This document shows, in pieces, positions 1 through 8,653 of a stretch of DNA of 64,000 nucleotides. The stretch is from UBA4874 sp002399435 (GTDB taxonomy: Bacteria > Bacillota > Clostridia > Caldicoprobacterales > DTU083). Under the pieces are notes generated by a model that was not told the DNA's origin, ran no database searches, and saw only the letters and a list, made by a program, of their open reading frames with translations. Each line of letters begins with the position of its first letter. Positions within the stretch are counted from its first letter, which is position 1. Position numbers and translations under genes: made by a program. The stretch lies in contig DAISGI010000005.1 of the NCBI GenBank assembly GCA_036823195.1, forward strand, positions 30,444-94,443, read 5' to 3'.

Positions 1-285
1 GGAGAAGAGAAATTTTCTGCTTCCGACATCCGGTTTACCACCCATGGCAATGTCCTCTATGCCATCATCATGGGGCGCCCGGATACTGAAACCATACGGA
101 TCCGCAGTCTGGCGCAAGGTGTCCGTCCCGGACTGCCGGACATAGAACGGATGGATATGATGGGAGGAGCAGACAATCTTTGCTGGAAAAGGGATGCTTC
201 TGCATTGACGGTTCGGATAAAAGGAGAGTTTCCGTCCCCGTATGCAAATGTCGTCCGTATTGTGCTCCGTAATCAGAAAGGTTAA
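1..285 (+). CDS. GH29-like alpha-L-fucosidase, C-terminal fragment
   Basis: The reading frame is open from the first base, so the gene begins before the window and only the last 94 residues are seen. The fragment holds the stretch 'FTTHGNVLYAIIMGRP' followed by short beta-strand-like segments. This is how the C-terminal beta-sandwich of GH29 alpha-L-fucosidases usually reads (a 'FT..g..LYAI.lgwP' segment, then a 'sL' segment and a short 'LGG...L.W' segment). GH29 enzymes release terminal alpha-L-fucose by a retaining mechanism; the catalytic domain lies outside the window. The stop is two bases before the start of the next gene, so the two are almost certainly co-transcribed. An unrelated glycosidase with a similar C-terminal domain cannot be excluded. 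Confidence 0.65.
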   Translation, partial: GEEKFSASDIRFTTHGNVLYAIIMGRPDTETIRIRSLAQGVRPGLPDIERMDMMGGADNLCWKRDASALTVRIKGEFPSPYANVVRIVLRNQKG

Positions 286-287
286 AA

Positions 288-3200
288 ATGTTATATAAAA
301 AGGCGCAAGACAGACAGTTGGAAGAATCCCTTTTCCGCAATCCCACCAGTGAGTACAGGGGAACTCCTTTCTGGGCATGGAACGGGAAACTGGAGAAAGG
401 AACTCTTCTCGAACAAATTGAAATATTTAAGGAAATGGGTTTTGGCGGTTTCCATATTCATTCCCGCACCGGGCTGGAAACCCCTTATCTCAGCGATGAG
501 TTTATGGATTTTGTCAAACTTTGTGATCAAAAGGCCATAGGGGAAGGAATGCTCTGCTGGCTCTATGATGAGGATCGTTATCCTTCCGGTGCGGCCGGGG
601 GGATGGTAACCCGGGACATGCGTTACCGTGCCAGACATCTGCTGCTTTCTCAAAAACAATATCCGGTTTTTGAGAAGGACAGGGAGACATTCGATCGGCT
701 CATTCAGCAGGGGAAAAAGCCAAAAGGATATTTTCTGGCATCCTATTGCATTGTATTGAGGGATGGATGCCTGGCAGAATATTACAGGGTGGACCGGAAA
801 GTGGAAAAAGACGAAGCTCCAATGCCCCGGGAAGGACATTTGTGGCATGCCTATGTATGTCTTGCAGAAGAGGACCCATGGTACAATGGTCAGACTTATG
901 CTGATGTGCTCAATCCTTCTGCGGTCCGGCGCTTTATTGAGGTGACGCATCAAAGATACTGGAAAGCAGTGGGATCTGAGTTTGGAAAGTCGGTTCCGGC
1001 TATCTTCACCGATGAGCCTCAGGTGTCCTGTAAATCCTGTATGCGTTTTGCCGAATCCTCCGGGGACGTTACGATTTCCTTCACCGATGATCTGCCGGAG
1101 ACCTATCAGAAGGCATACGGGGAAAACCTTCTGGATGTCTTGCCGGAATTGTTCTGGGAGCTGCCGGAAGGCAGGGTTTCCCCTTCCCGCTATTGCTACC
1201 ATAATCATTTGGCAGAGCGGTTTGCATCCTCCTATGCGGATACCCTGGGCAAATGGTGTGAAGACCATGGAATTGCCCTTACCGGCCACCTTATGTCCGA
1301 ACGTACGCTGTATTCCCAAACCCTTGCAGTGGGGGAAGCCATGCGCAGCTATCGAAGCTTTCAGCTGCCCGGGATTGATATTTTGTGTGACGCAAAGGAA
1401 TTTTCCACGGCGAAACAGGCTGTCAGCGTTGCTCACCAGTACGGCCGGGAGGGAGTTCTCAGCGAGCTGTACGGGGTGACCCATTGGGATTATGATTTTA
1501 AGGGGTATAAGCTGCAGGGTGACTGGCAGGCGGCTTTGGGGGTCACTATACGGGTTCCCCATCTGGCCTATCTGTCCATGGCAGGGGAGAGCAAGCGGGA
1601 TTGGCCGGCATCCATTCATTATCAGTCTCCCTGGTACCGGGAATACTCTTACGTGGAAAATCATTTTGCACGGCTGAATACCGCTTTGACCCGGGGGAAA
1701 AGTAGTATTCAAATTGGAGTAATCCATCCCATTGAGTCCTTCTGGCTGTCCTTTGGGCCAAGCGATCAGACCGGCGCAGTCCGCACACAATATGATGAGG
1801 ATTTTGAAAACCTGATTTCGTGGATGCTGTATGGCTTACTGGATTTTGATTTTATTTCCGAAGCTCTTTTGCCCGGGCTGTGCCCGGAAGCGGGTTTTCC
1901 TCTGGCAGTGGGGGAAATGCGATATCGCACGATTGTCGTACCGGATTGCCGTACCATCCGAAAAACAACTTTTCTGCGGCTGGAGAAATTCAGGGAGGCA
2001 GGAGGCCGCGTGATCTTTATGGGCGGTGTCCCTTCTTATATGGACGCCCTGCCGTCCGGGGAACCGGCGTTGCTGGCGAAGAAATGTGAAACCATTCCAT
2101 TTAACCGGGTTTCCCTGCTGCAGGCTTTGGAGCCGGAACGTGTACTGGATATCCGGTTTCCAAATGGCAGACGGTCCGACAATCTTATTTATCAGCTGCG
2201 TGAGGACGGGGAAGGGAAGTGGCTGTTTCTCTGTCATGTGAACCGCCGCCGCAATCGGCTGGATCAGCCGGAGAACTATAGGATCCGGGTCAAAGGGAAA
2301 TACAATCCCATTCTGTACGATACCCTGACCGGTGAAATCCATCCCTGCCCTGCAGAAACTGTCAATCAGGACACGATGATACTGCGTGATATGTATGCGG
2401 AGGACAGCCTTCTGCTCTATCTGGAGAAGGGGATACCGTCCGCTGCACCCGGGAAAGCCGCTTCCTTTTTCCTCCAAAGAATTGGCAAGCTGCAGGATCC
2501 CGTACCCTTTACCCTTTCCGAGCCAAATGTACTTTTGCTGGATCGCGCGGAATACTCCTTTGATCAGGGAGAGTTTCATCCGGCAGAAGAAATCCTGCGG
2601 GTGGATAACCAATTTCGAAAGACTCTGGGATATCCATCCAGAATGGATCATATGATGCAGCCCTGGGCAGAAAAGGATCCGGAACCGGAAGACCACCTGC
2701 TTGCTTTGCGGTATTCCATTGTTTCAAATGAAAAAGTTTCCGGTGTGAAGCTGGCCATGGAGAGACCGGAATCTGCCATTATCTGTTTGAATGGGAATCT
2801 TGTGGAATCCGCTGCAGATGGATTTTTTACCGATAAGGCGATCCGGACACTTTCCCTTCCGGATCTGGAAAAAGGGGAAAATCGGCTTTTATTGAAAATT
2901 CCCTTCGGACGCAGAACAAATGTGGAATGGTGCTATCTGCTTGGCCATTTTGGGGTTCGGGTTGCAGGGGCTTATACATGGATTGAAAAAGCACCGGAGC
3001 AGCTTGCTTTTGGAGACTGGGTACCGCAGGGCCTGCCGTTTTATACCGGAAACGTAACCTACCAATGTCCGGTGACAGTGAAGAAGGAAATCAGGGATGC
3101 GGTTTTGGAAATCCCCCATTTTTCCGCACCGGTCCTCGTTGTGCATTTGGATGGGATACGGAAAGGAGTTCTTGCCTTTGCTCCGCACAGGTTATGCCTG

Positions 3201-3422
3201 GGTCGTCTTACGACGGGAAGACATCGGATCGATATCACTGCTTATGGCAATCGCTTCAATGCATTTGGTACGCTGCATAATGCAAACGATGAATACCTGT
3301 GGTATGGTCCGGATTCCTATCGTACGAAAGGCAGCCAATGGACGGATTCCTACCTGTTTCATGGAATGGGGATCCGGACGGCTCCTGTCCTTTATGAACG
3401 AAAAAAGAATCCGGAGGAATAA
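288..3422 (+). CDS. GH106-like glycoside hydrolase (putative alpha-L-rhamnosidase), copy 1
   Basis: A 1044-residue protein with no signal peptide, so probably cytoplasmic. Near the N-terminus it has 'PFWAWNGKLEK', 'GFGGFHIHSR' and 'WLYDEDRYPSG', the pattern of the large GH106/alpha-L-rhamnosidase-like group in which a (beta/alpha)8 barrel is followed by beta-sandwich domains. The C-terminal third contains a sugar-binding-like jelly roll ending in 'WYGPDSY'. GH106 members remove terminal alpha-L-rhamnose, including from rhamnogalacturonan; the substrate here is inferred. An AAAGG sequence six bases upstream of the ATG serves as ribosome binding site. A paralogue of similar size and layout lies at 9946-13041; the two share the N-terminal motifs but have clearly diverged, which suggests different linkages. 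Confidence 0.7.
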   Translation: MLYKKAQDRQLEESLFRNPTSEYRGTPFWAWNGKLEKGTLLEQIEIFKEMGFGGFHIHSRTGLETPYLSDEFMDFVKLCDQKAIGEGMLCWLYDEDRYPSGAAGGMVTRDMRYRARHLLLSQKQYPVFEKDRETFDRLIQQGKKPKGYFLASYCIVLRDGCLAEYYRVDRKVEKDEAPMPREGHLWHAYVCLAEEDPWYNGQTYADVLNPSAVRRFIEVTHQRYWKAVGSEFGKSVPAIFTDEPQVSCKSCMRFAESSGDVTISFTDDLPETYQKAYGENLLDVLPELFWELPEGRVSPSRYCYHNHLAERFASSYADTLGKWCEDHGIALTGHLMSERTLYSQTLAVGEAMRSYRSFQLPGIDILCDAKEFSTAKQAVSVAHQYGREGVLSELYGVTHWDYDFKGYKLQGDWQAALGVTIRVPHLAYLSMAGESKRDWPASIHYQSPWYREYSYVENHFARLNTALTRGKSSIQIGVIHPIESFWLSFGPSDQTGAVRTQYDEDFENLISWMLYGLLDFDFISEALLPGLCPEAGFPLAVGEMRYRTIVVPDCRTIRKTTFLRLEKFREAGGRVIFMGGVPSYMDALPSGEPALLAKKCETIPFNRVSLLQALEPERVLDIRFPNGRRSDNLIYQLREDGEGKWLFLCHVNRRRNRLDQPENYRIRVKGKYNPILYDTLTGEIHPCPAETVNQDTMILRDMYAEDSLLLYLEKGIPSAAPGKAASFFLQRIGKLQDPVPFTLSEPNVLLLDRAEYSFDQGEFHPAEEILRVDNQFRKTLGYPSRMDHMMQPWAEKDPEPEDHLLALRYSIVSNEKVSGVKLAMERPESAIICLNGNLVESAADGFFTDKAIRTLSLPDLEKGENRLLLKIPFGRRTNVEWCYLLGHFGVRVAGAYTWIEKAPEQLAFGDWVPQGLPFYTGNVTYQCPVTVKKEIRDAVLEIPHFSAPVLVVHLDGIRKGVLAFAPHRLCLGRLTTGRHRIDITAYGNRFNAFGTLHNANDEYLWYGPDSYRTKGSQWTDSYLFHGMGIRTAPVLYERKKNPEE

Positions 3423-3547
3423 AGCGAACGGCTAAGGCGGACAGCTAAAGGACGGCTTTCTTGCGATTTCCTACGGAATGACAGTCGTTGGGAGCAGCAT
3501 GGCAAGATAAATAGCCGAAGATGGAAGGAAAGTGGGGGGCGGAAAGG

Positions 3548-5029
3548 ATGCGGCTGGAAGAGGTCCGAAACAGGTGGGGAAAGGAAAAGCCGGATGAAAT
3601 CATGGTGGATCGGCTTTTGGAGGAAGAGCAGCAGCGGAGCCGGCGAAAAATTGTTGTCCTGGACGACGATCCTACCGGCACCCAAACGATACATGGCGTG
3701 TCCGTTTATACCGACTGGTCCGTTTCCAGCCTGAAACGAGGTTTTGAAGAGGGCAATCCCCTGTTTTATATCCTGACGAATTCAAGGGCACTTTCGGAAA
3801 GTCAGACTGCAAGGCTGCATCGGGAGCTGACCCACCATCTGGTGAAGGCGGCAAGGGAGACGTCCAGGGAATTCCTTCTTCTCAGCAGAAGCGATTCCAC
3901 CCTGCGTGGACATTATCCTTTGGAAACGGAGCAGATCCGGCAGGCGCTGGAACAGGAGACGGCTGTTTCCATTGACGGGGAGATCCTGTTTCCCTTTTTT
4001 CAGGAAGGCGGAAGAATCACCGTGGATAACATCCATTACGCAGAGGAAAACGGCAGGCTGGTTCCCGCCGCGGAAACCGAATTTGCCAGGGATCCGACCT
4101 TTGGCTATCAATCCTCAAACCTCTGTGATTATATTGAGGAGAAAACGCATGGCCGGTACCTGGCGGAAGATACAATATCCATATCTTTGGAAAGCCTTCG
4201 GAGAATGGAAATCGGCAGAATAAACTTTGCACTTTGCTCTGTTCATGATTTTGGCAAAATCGTTGTAAACGCCGTGGATTATGTTGACGCAAAGGTGTTT
4301 TGCATTGCCCTGTTTCGTGCCATGGCTGCGGGACGGCATTATTTGATCCGATGTGCCGCGTCTTTTGTGAAAACCATTGGAGGGATTCCCACCAAACCGC
4401 TTTTGACAAGGCGGGAATTGATAAAGGAAGATCCGCCTGTGGGGGGTCTGGTCGTGATTGGATCCTATACCGATAAAACAACGGAACAAATGGAGCAGTT
4501 GAAGAAGGCCCGTCAGGTCCATTTCATCGAGTTTCCTGCCGATTGTGTCCTGCGGTCTGCCGGCCTGAAACACGAGATTATCCGAATAGCCGGCCAGGCA
4601 GAAGATATCATATGGGAGAAACAGACAGCGGTTCTTTTCACCAGCCGGAAACTTCTGACTGTCCCCGGCGATGGGAAGAAGGATATCCTGGCCCGTTCTG
4701 TCCAGATATCGGAAGCTCTATGCGGAATCGTAAGAAGGCTGCAGGCCCCGCCAGGCTTTCTGCTGGCCAAAGGCGGAATTACTTCCAGCGATATTGCCGT
4801 AAAAGCGCTGGGTGTACACAAGGCAAAGGTGCTGGGGCAGATCCGGCCGGGCATTCCTGTCTGGGAAACCGATTCGGGAAGCCTGTACCCGGGTGTCCCC
4901 TATATTATATTTCCGGGGAATGTAGGCACGAAAGATACCCTGTATGATATCATCCGGATTCTGCAGGGAGAAATGGGGGAGGAGGAACCGCACTGCCCTG
5001 AAAACACAGGAAGGAGATACAAATCATGA
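3548..5029 (+). CDS. DUF1537 family four-carbon acid sugar kinase
   Basis: ATP-dependent kinase of the OtnK/DtnK/OiaK type. These enzymes phosphorylate four-carbon or branched acid sugars (erythronate, threonate, 3-oxo-isoapionate) before cleavage. The N-terminal substrate domain shows 'LDDDPTGTQT' and a 'YILTNSRAL' segment, followed by 'SRSDSTLRGHYP'. The C-terminal nucleotide-binding domain has 'LAKGGITSSDIA' and 'ETDSGSLYPGVPYIIFPGNVG'. Length near 490 residues fits the family. The ATG at 3548 is chosen because a run of six G lies eight bases upstream; an ATG at 3521 in the same frame has no good site. The stop overlaps the next ATG by four bases (ATGA), so translation is coupled. The usual aldolase and dehydrogenase partners of this family are absent here; a racemase-like protein and a BKACE follow instead. 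Confidence 0.88.
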   Translation: MRLEEVRNRWGKEKPDEIMVDRLLEEEQQRSRRKIVVLDDDPTGTQTIHGVSVYTDWSVSSLKRGFEEGNPLFYILTNSRALSESQTARLHRELTHHLVKAARETSREFLLLSRSDSTLRGHYPLETEQIRQALEQETAVSIDGEILFPFFQEGGRITVDNIHYAEENGRLVPAAETEFARDPTFGYQSSNLCDYIEEKTHGRYLAEDTISISLESLRRMEIGRINFALCSVHDFGKIVVNAVDYVDAKVFCIALFRAMAAGRHYLIRCAASFVKTIGGIPTKPLLTRRELIKEDPPVGGLVVIGSYTDKTTEQMEQLKKARQVHFIEFPADCVLRSAGLKHEIIRIAGQAEDIIWEKQTAVLFTSRKLLTVPGDGKKDILARSVQISEALCGIVRRLQAPPGFLLAKGGITSSDIAVKALGVHKAKVLGQIRPGIPVWETDSGSLYPGVPYIIFPGNVGTKDTLYDIIRILQGEMGEEEPHCPENTGRRYKS

Positions 5030-5748
5030 AGAAATTATGTTTGCTGCATACCACGGATCAGTTTGTTGAAATGATGTCCGAGCCCTTTACCAGGCCATTC
5101 CGGAAGGAAAATCCGGATATTGAGGTCTTCGATATTGCAGACAGCAGTCTGATCGAAGAGACAAAGAAAGCGGGCTATGCCACCCCTTCCGTGGCAAGAA
5201 GAATGTTTCGTTATATGATGGCCGCGGTGGATGCGGGAGCGGATGCCATATTGGTTACCTGTACCTCTGTCAACACCGTGACGAAACGGATCCGGGACTG
5301 GATCCCGATTCCGGTTCTCTCGATTGAGGAACCAGTGGCAGAGCTGGCGGTGAAAAAGGGAACAAGAATAGGGATTCTTTCCTCAGTTGCGACCAGTGCT
5401 GTTCCGGTGCGAAATACGATTCAACAATGTGCCGTTTCTGCGGGAAAGGACATTACGGCAGAAATTTCCGTGGCAGACGGAGCTTTTGAAGCGCTGACAC
5501 ATGGAGACCGGCCCCTTCATGACGAAAAGATAAGAACAGCTCTGAAGCAATTGGTTCCGAAAGTGGATGTGGTGGTCTTTGCTCAAATCTCCATGGCTTT
5601 GGTAAAGCATCCTTCCTATCCGGTTCCTGTATTGAAGTTCGGGCGGATCAGTTATGACGCGGCAAAGGAAGCCATGTATCATCCTGAAAAGGCAAAGGCG
5701 AAAGGAACATCCTTCCAAAAGGAAGGAGGGCCCCAATGCGCAAGGTAA
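5026..5748 (+). CDS. Asp/Glu/hydantoin racemase superfamily protein
   Basis: A 240-residue cytoplasmic protein with the two-lobed Asp/Glu racemase fold. The first catalytic cysteine is visible as Cys79 in 'ILVTCTSVNT'. At the place where racemases normally carry the second cysteine the sequence reads 'VVVFAQISMA', with no cysteine. Classical two-base racemisation is therefore doubtful. Related one-cysteine or altered members act as decarboxylases or isomerases on small acids. It sits between an acid-sugar kinase (four-base overlap) and a BKACE gene (13-base overlap), so its substrate is probably an intermediate of the same acid-sugar route. A GGAGAT ribosome binding site precedes the ATG. Confidence 0.8.
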   Translation: MKKLCLLHTTDQFVEMMSEPFTRPFRKENPDIEVFDIADSSLIEETKKAGYATPSVARRMFRYMMAAVDAGADAILVTCTSVNTVTKRIRDWIPIPVLSIEEPVAELAVKKGTRIGILSSVATSAVPVRNTIQQCAVSAGKDITAEISVADGAFEALTHGDRPLHDEKIRTALKQLVPKVDVVVFAQISMALVKHPSYPVPVLKFGRISYDAAKEAMYHPEKAKAKGTSFQKEGGPQCAR

Positions 5749-6551
5749 TCATTTCGGTTGCACCGGTGGGAAGTGCGGATCCGGTTTCCCCGGATACCCT
5801 GGCGGAGGATGTGGCCCGATGTGCCGTGGAGGGGGCATCCATATGCCACCTTCATGCGAAGACAAGAGGCGGGGTTCTTTCGACGGATCCTTCGGTTATG
5901 ACCGAATGTTTTGAGAAGATCGGGAAATCTTGCGACATCATTGCACAGGCATCCACCGGCGGAATATCCCGGATGAACATCAGGCAGCGGTGTAATCCGC
6001 TGAAGGACCGGAGAGTGGAGAGCGCTTCCCTGAATGGCGGCTCCTGCAATCTCGGGGAGGAAGTGTACTGCAACTCCTTTGAGGACATACGATATTGTGC
6101 AAAGGAAGTGTATGCCCGCCGGATACTGCCGGAGTTTGAGGTGTTTGAGATTGGAATGATTCATAATATCCTTACCGTTGCCAGGAAACTGCCATTTCAA
6201 AAGCCTCTGCTTTTCAACCTTGTTTTCGGGCATCAGGGCGGGATGCCGTCCACCATCGGGCATTTATTTGCCTTTTACTCTTTTCTTCCAAAAGATCCGG
6301 ATACTTATTGGGGCGTCACACATTATGGACGCTCCGGCTGGGATTTGATTGCTGCTGCCATTGCCATGGGAGCCAACCTTGTAAGGATCGGGTTTGAAGA
6401 CAGTAGATGGCTCAGTGAAGGACAGCAGGCAGAAAAGAACTACCAACTGGTAAGCCGTCTCGCCTGCCTGATCCGGGCAATGGGACTGGAACCAGCCACA
6501 CCGAAGGAAGCAAGGCAGATGCTTCGGATCCATCCTTCTCACATGGGATGA
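5736..6551 (+). CDS. BKACE family beta-keto acid cleavage enzyme (DUF849)
   Basis: A 271-residue TIM-barrel enzyme of the DUF849 family. Characterised members condense a beta-keto acid with acetyl-CoA and cleave it into a CoA ester and acetoacetate-type products, using a divalent metal held by histidines. The pair of histidines is seen in 'ICHLHAK' (about residues 37-41). Other family segments are 'SLNGGSCNLG' and, near the C-terminal end, 'GANLVRIGFED'. A GGAGG ribosome binding site lies inside the end of the preceding gene, and the coding regions overlap by 13 bases. Together with the kinase and racemase-like genes it suggests that the acid sugar passes through a beta-keto acid. The substrate cannot be named from sequence. 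Confidence 0.87.
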   Translation: MRKVIISVAPVGSADPVSPDTLAEDVARCAVEGASICHLHAKTRGGVLSTDPSVMTECFEKIGKSCDIIAQASTGGISRMNIRQRCNPLKDRRVESASLNGGSCNLGEEVYCNSFEDIRYCAKEVYARRILPEFEVFEIGMIHNILTVARKLPFQKPLLFNLVFGHQGGMPSTIGHLFAFYSFLPKDPDTYWGVTHYGRSGWDLIAAAIAMGANLVRIGFEDSRWLSEGQQAEKNYQLVSRLACLIRAMGLEPATPKEARQMLRIHPSHMG

Positions 6552-6620
6552 CATCCATCCCATCATGAGGCATGACAGAAAGGAAACGCGCAGAAAGGAA
6601 GTACAAGGAGGATTTACTTT

Positions 6621-8579
6621 ATGCTGATCGATACGAAAAGAAGTCTCTATGCAAAGGCGGCTGCGGTTCCTCAGGAAAATATCCACTGGCGGAATGGATT
6701 CTGGAAAGAACGGTTTGATCTCTGCGGGAAAGTGACCATCCCTCATATTCTGGGGCTGTTTGAAGATAAGAATGTTTTTCACACGGTGGAGAACTTTCGG
6801 ATTGCCGCCGGGGAATCCAGTGGTTCTTTCCGGGGGACCCCTTATGGGGATGGAGATTTCTATAAACTTCTGGAAGGAATGATGTATTTTGCAGCGCAAA
6901 CAAACGACCGGGACATGGAAGATCAATTGAATGAATACATTGCCCTGATTGGGAGGGCGCAGCAGGAGGATGGCTATCTTTCCACAAAGCAAATCATTGG
7001 GGAACGACAGGGGAACGGGAGAAAACGGTTTGGTGATATCAACGATTTTGAAGTCTATAATTTTGGGCATCTGTTCACAGCAGCCTGCCAGCACAAAAGA
7101 ATAACCGGAAAGGATTCTTTTCTGCAGATTGCGGTCAAGGCGGCCGGATATCTGGAGAAGGAATATCAGGAAGCATCAAAAACCGGAGCAGGAATAACGG
7201 CGGTATGTCCCTCCCACTATATGGGCCTGGTGGAGTTGTATCGCACTACCGGGGACATCCGGTATCTGGATCTTGCAAAATTGGCAGTTTCCCTGCGTGA
7301 TGCGGTTCCGGATGGAACCGACGACAATCAGGACCGGTATCCTCTCCGGGAGCATACATCAATCGTCGGACACGCTGTGCGCTCCACCTACTTATATGCC
7401 GGGGTGGCGGACCTTTATCTGGAAACGGGGGACGAATCCCTGAAGGCGATGCTGTATCAGGTCTGGCACAATATGGCGGAAAAAAAGCTGTATCTTACCG
7501 GTGGGTGCGGAGCCCTGTATAATGGGGTCTCTCCATACGGGGATTTTACAAAGGATCAAAAAGTTCACCAGGCATTCGGATACGAGTATCAATTGCCAAA
7601 CATCACTGCCTATAATGAAACCTGCGGGGCATTGGGAAATATTCTGTGGAATTACCGGATGTTTGCCATAGAACCCAGGGCACGGTACTTTGATCTGATC
7701 GAACGCAGCATGTATAACCTGGCGCTGGCTGCGATAAGTCTGGATGGCGATCAGTATTTCTATGAAAATATGCTTCGGAGGACGAAAAAGCTGGATTTTA
7801 AACTGATCTGGCCGCGGACCCGCTCCCATGTTCTCAAATGCTTTTGCTGTCCGGCCAATCTGTCCCGTTTCCTTATGGAATCCATGGAATATACCTATGC
7901 CATAGGGGAGGAGGAAGTCTACCTGGGCATGTATGGGGCCAGCGAGGTGAAGATCCGGTTGAAGAATGGCTCATCCTTTACCATGATACAGGATACGGAC
8001 TATCCATGGAGCGGTCGGATCCGATTCCGCTTTGCCAATGTGGAAAGCGACCGCGGATTCCTTCTTATGATCCGTGTGCCGGGCTGGGCAGAAAGCGGAT
8101 CCGTTGAGTATGATGGAACCAGCCGCAGGATTACGGAAGAGGATGGTAGTTCCTATTTGCCGCTGAAGGTTCATGACCTGAAGAACAGTCGGATTGAAGT
8201 TTGTTTCGATATGCCGGCACGTTTGACTGTTGCGCATCCCATGGTGGAAGAGGATGGAAATCAGGCTGCAGTGGAAAGAGGCCCCATTGTGTACTGCATG
8301 GAAAGCCCGGATGCGGATGTGGATACACTGGATGATATTTTAATGCCTTCCGATGCTGTGTTTCGGGAAGAGGATTATGAAATCTGCGGGCAAAGGCTGG
8401 TCGCTCTAAAAACCGAAGCAGTGGTACTTCGAAAGAAGCAGAATCGGGACGCACTGTATCAGACGTTGCGAATCGATGGAATCGACAGGATATCCGTACG
8501 GTTGATTCCCTATTTCGCCTGGGATAATCGGGGCTTCGGGGAGATGCGTATCTGGATGCCGCTGCTTTACCGACTCTAA
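6621..8579 (+). CDS. GH127 family glycosidase (beta-L-arabinofuranosidase-like)
   Basis: A 652-residue (alpha/alpha)6-barrel enzyme of the HypBA1/GH127 type. The zinc and nucleophile residues known from Bifidobacterium HypBA1 (Glu338, Cys340, Cys417, Cys418) have clear counterparts: Glu333 and Cys335 in 'NETCGA', and Cys409-Cys410 in 'KCFCCPAN'. 'EHTSIVGHAVR' and 'YLTGGCGA' are also typical. Length matches the family. There is no signal peptide, so it acts in the cytoplasm on imported oligosaccharides. GH127 members include beta-L-arabinofuranosidases and a Bacteroides enzyme that removes aceric acid from rhamnogalacturonan II. An AAGGAGG site precedes the ATG; only 69 bases separate it from the BKACE gene. 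Confidence 0.92.
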   Translation: MLIDTKRSLYAKAAAVPQENIHWRNGFWKERFDLCGKVTIPHILGLFEDKNVFHTVENFRIAAGESSGSFRGTPYGDGDFYKLLEGMMYFAAQTNDRDMEDQLNEYIALIGRAQQEDGYLSTKQIIGERQGNGRKRFGDINDFEVYNFGHLFTAACQHKRITGKDSFLQIAVKAAGYLEKEYQEASKTGAGITAVCPSHYMGLVELYRTTGDIRYLDLAKLAVSLRDAVPDGTDDNQDRYPLREHTSIVGHAVRSTYLYAGVADLYLETGDESLKAMLYQVWHNMAEKKLYLTGGCGALYNGVSPYGDFTKDQKVHQAFGYEYQLPNITAYNETCGALGNILWNYRMFAIEPRARYFDLIERSMYNLALAAISLDGDQYFYENMLRRTKKLDFKLIWPRTRSHVLKCFCCPANLSRFLMESMEYTYAIGEEEVYLGMYGASEVKIRLKNGSSFTMIQDTDYPWSGRIRFRFANVESDRGFLLMIRVPGWAESGSVEYDGTSRRITEEDGSSYLPLKVHDLKNSRIEVCFDMPARLTVAHPMVEEDGNQAAVERGPIVYCMESPDADVDTLDDILMPSDAVFREEDYEICGQRLVALKTEAVVLRKKQNRDALYQTLRIDGIDRISVRLIPYFAWDNRGFGEMRIWMPLLYRL

Positions 8580-8653
8580 GGAAGTGAGTATTGGAAGCAC
8601 CTGCCTGTAACAAAGCAGCTTCGGACGGTGATTTACCGGATGGAAAGGGGGAA

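Noticed and set aside
291..1790. Long open frame of 499 codons on the minus strand opposite the first GH106-like gene
   Set aside because: It lies wholly inside a well-supported gene on the other strand, has no family motif and has a low-complexity, Pro/Gln/His-rich translation typical of an antisense frame.
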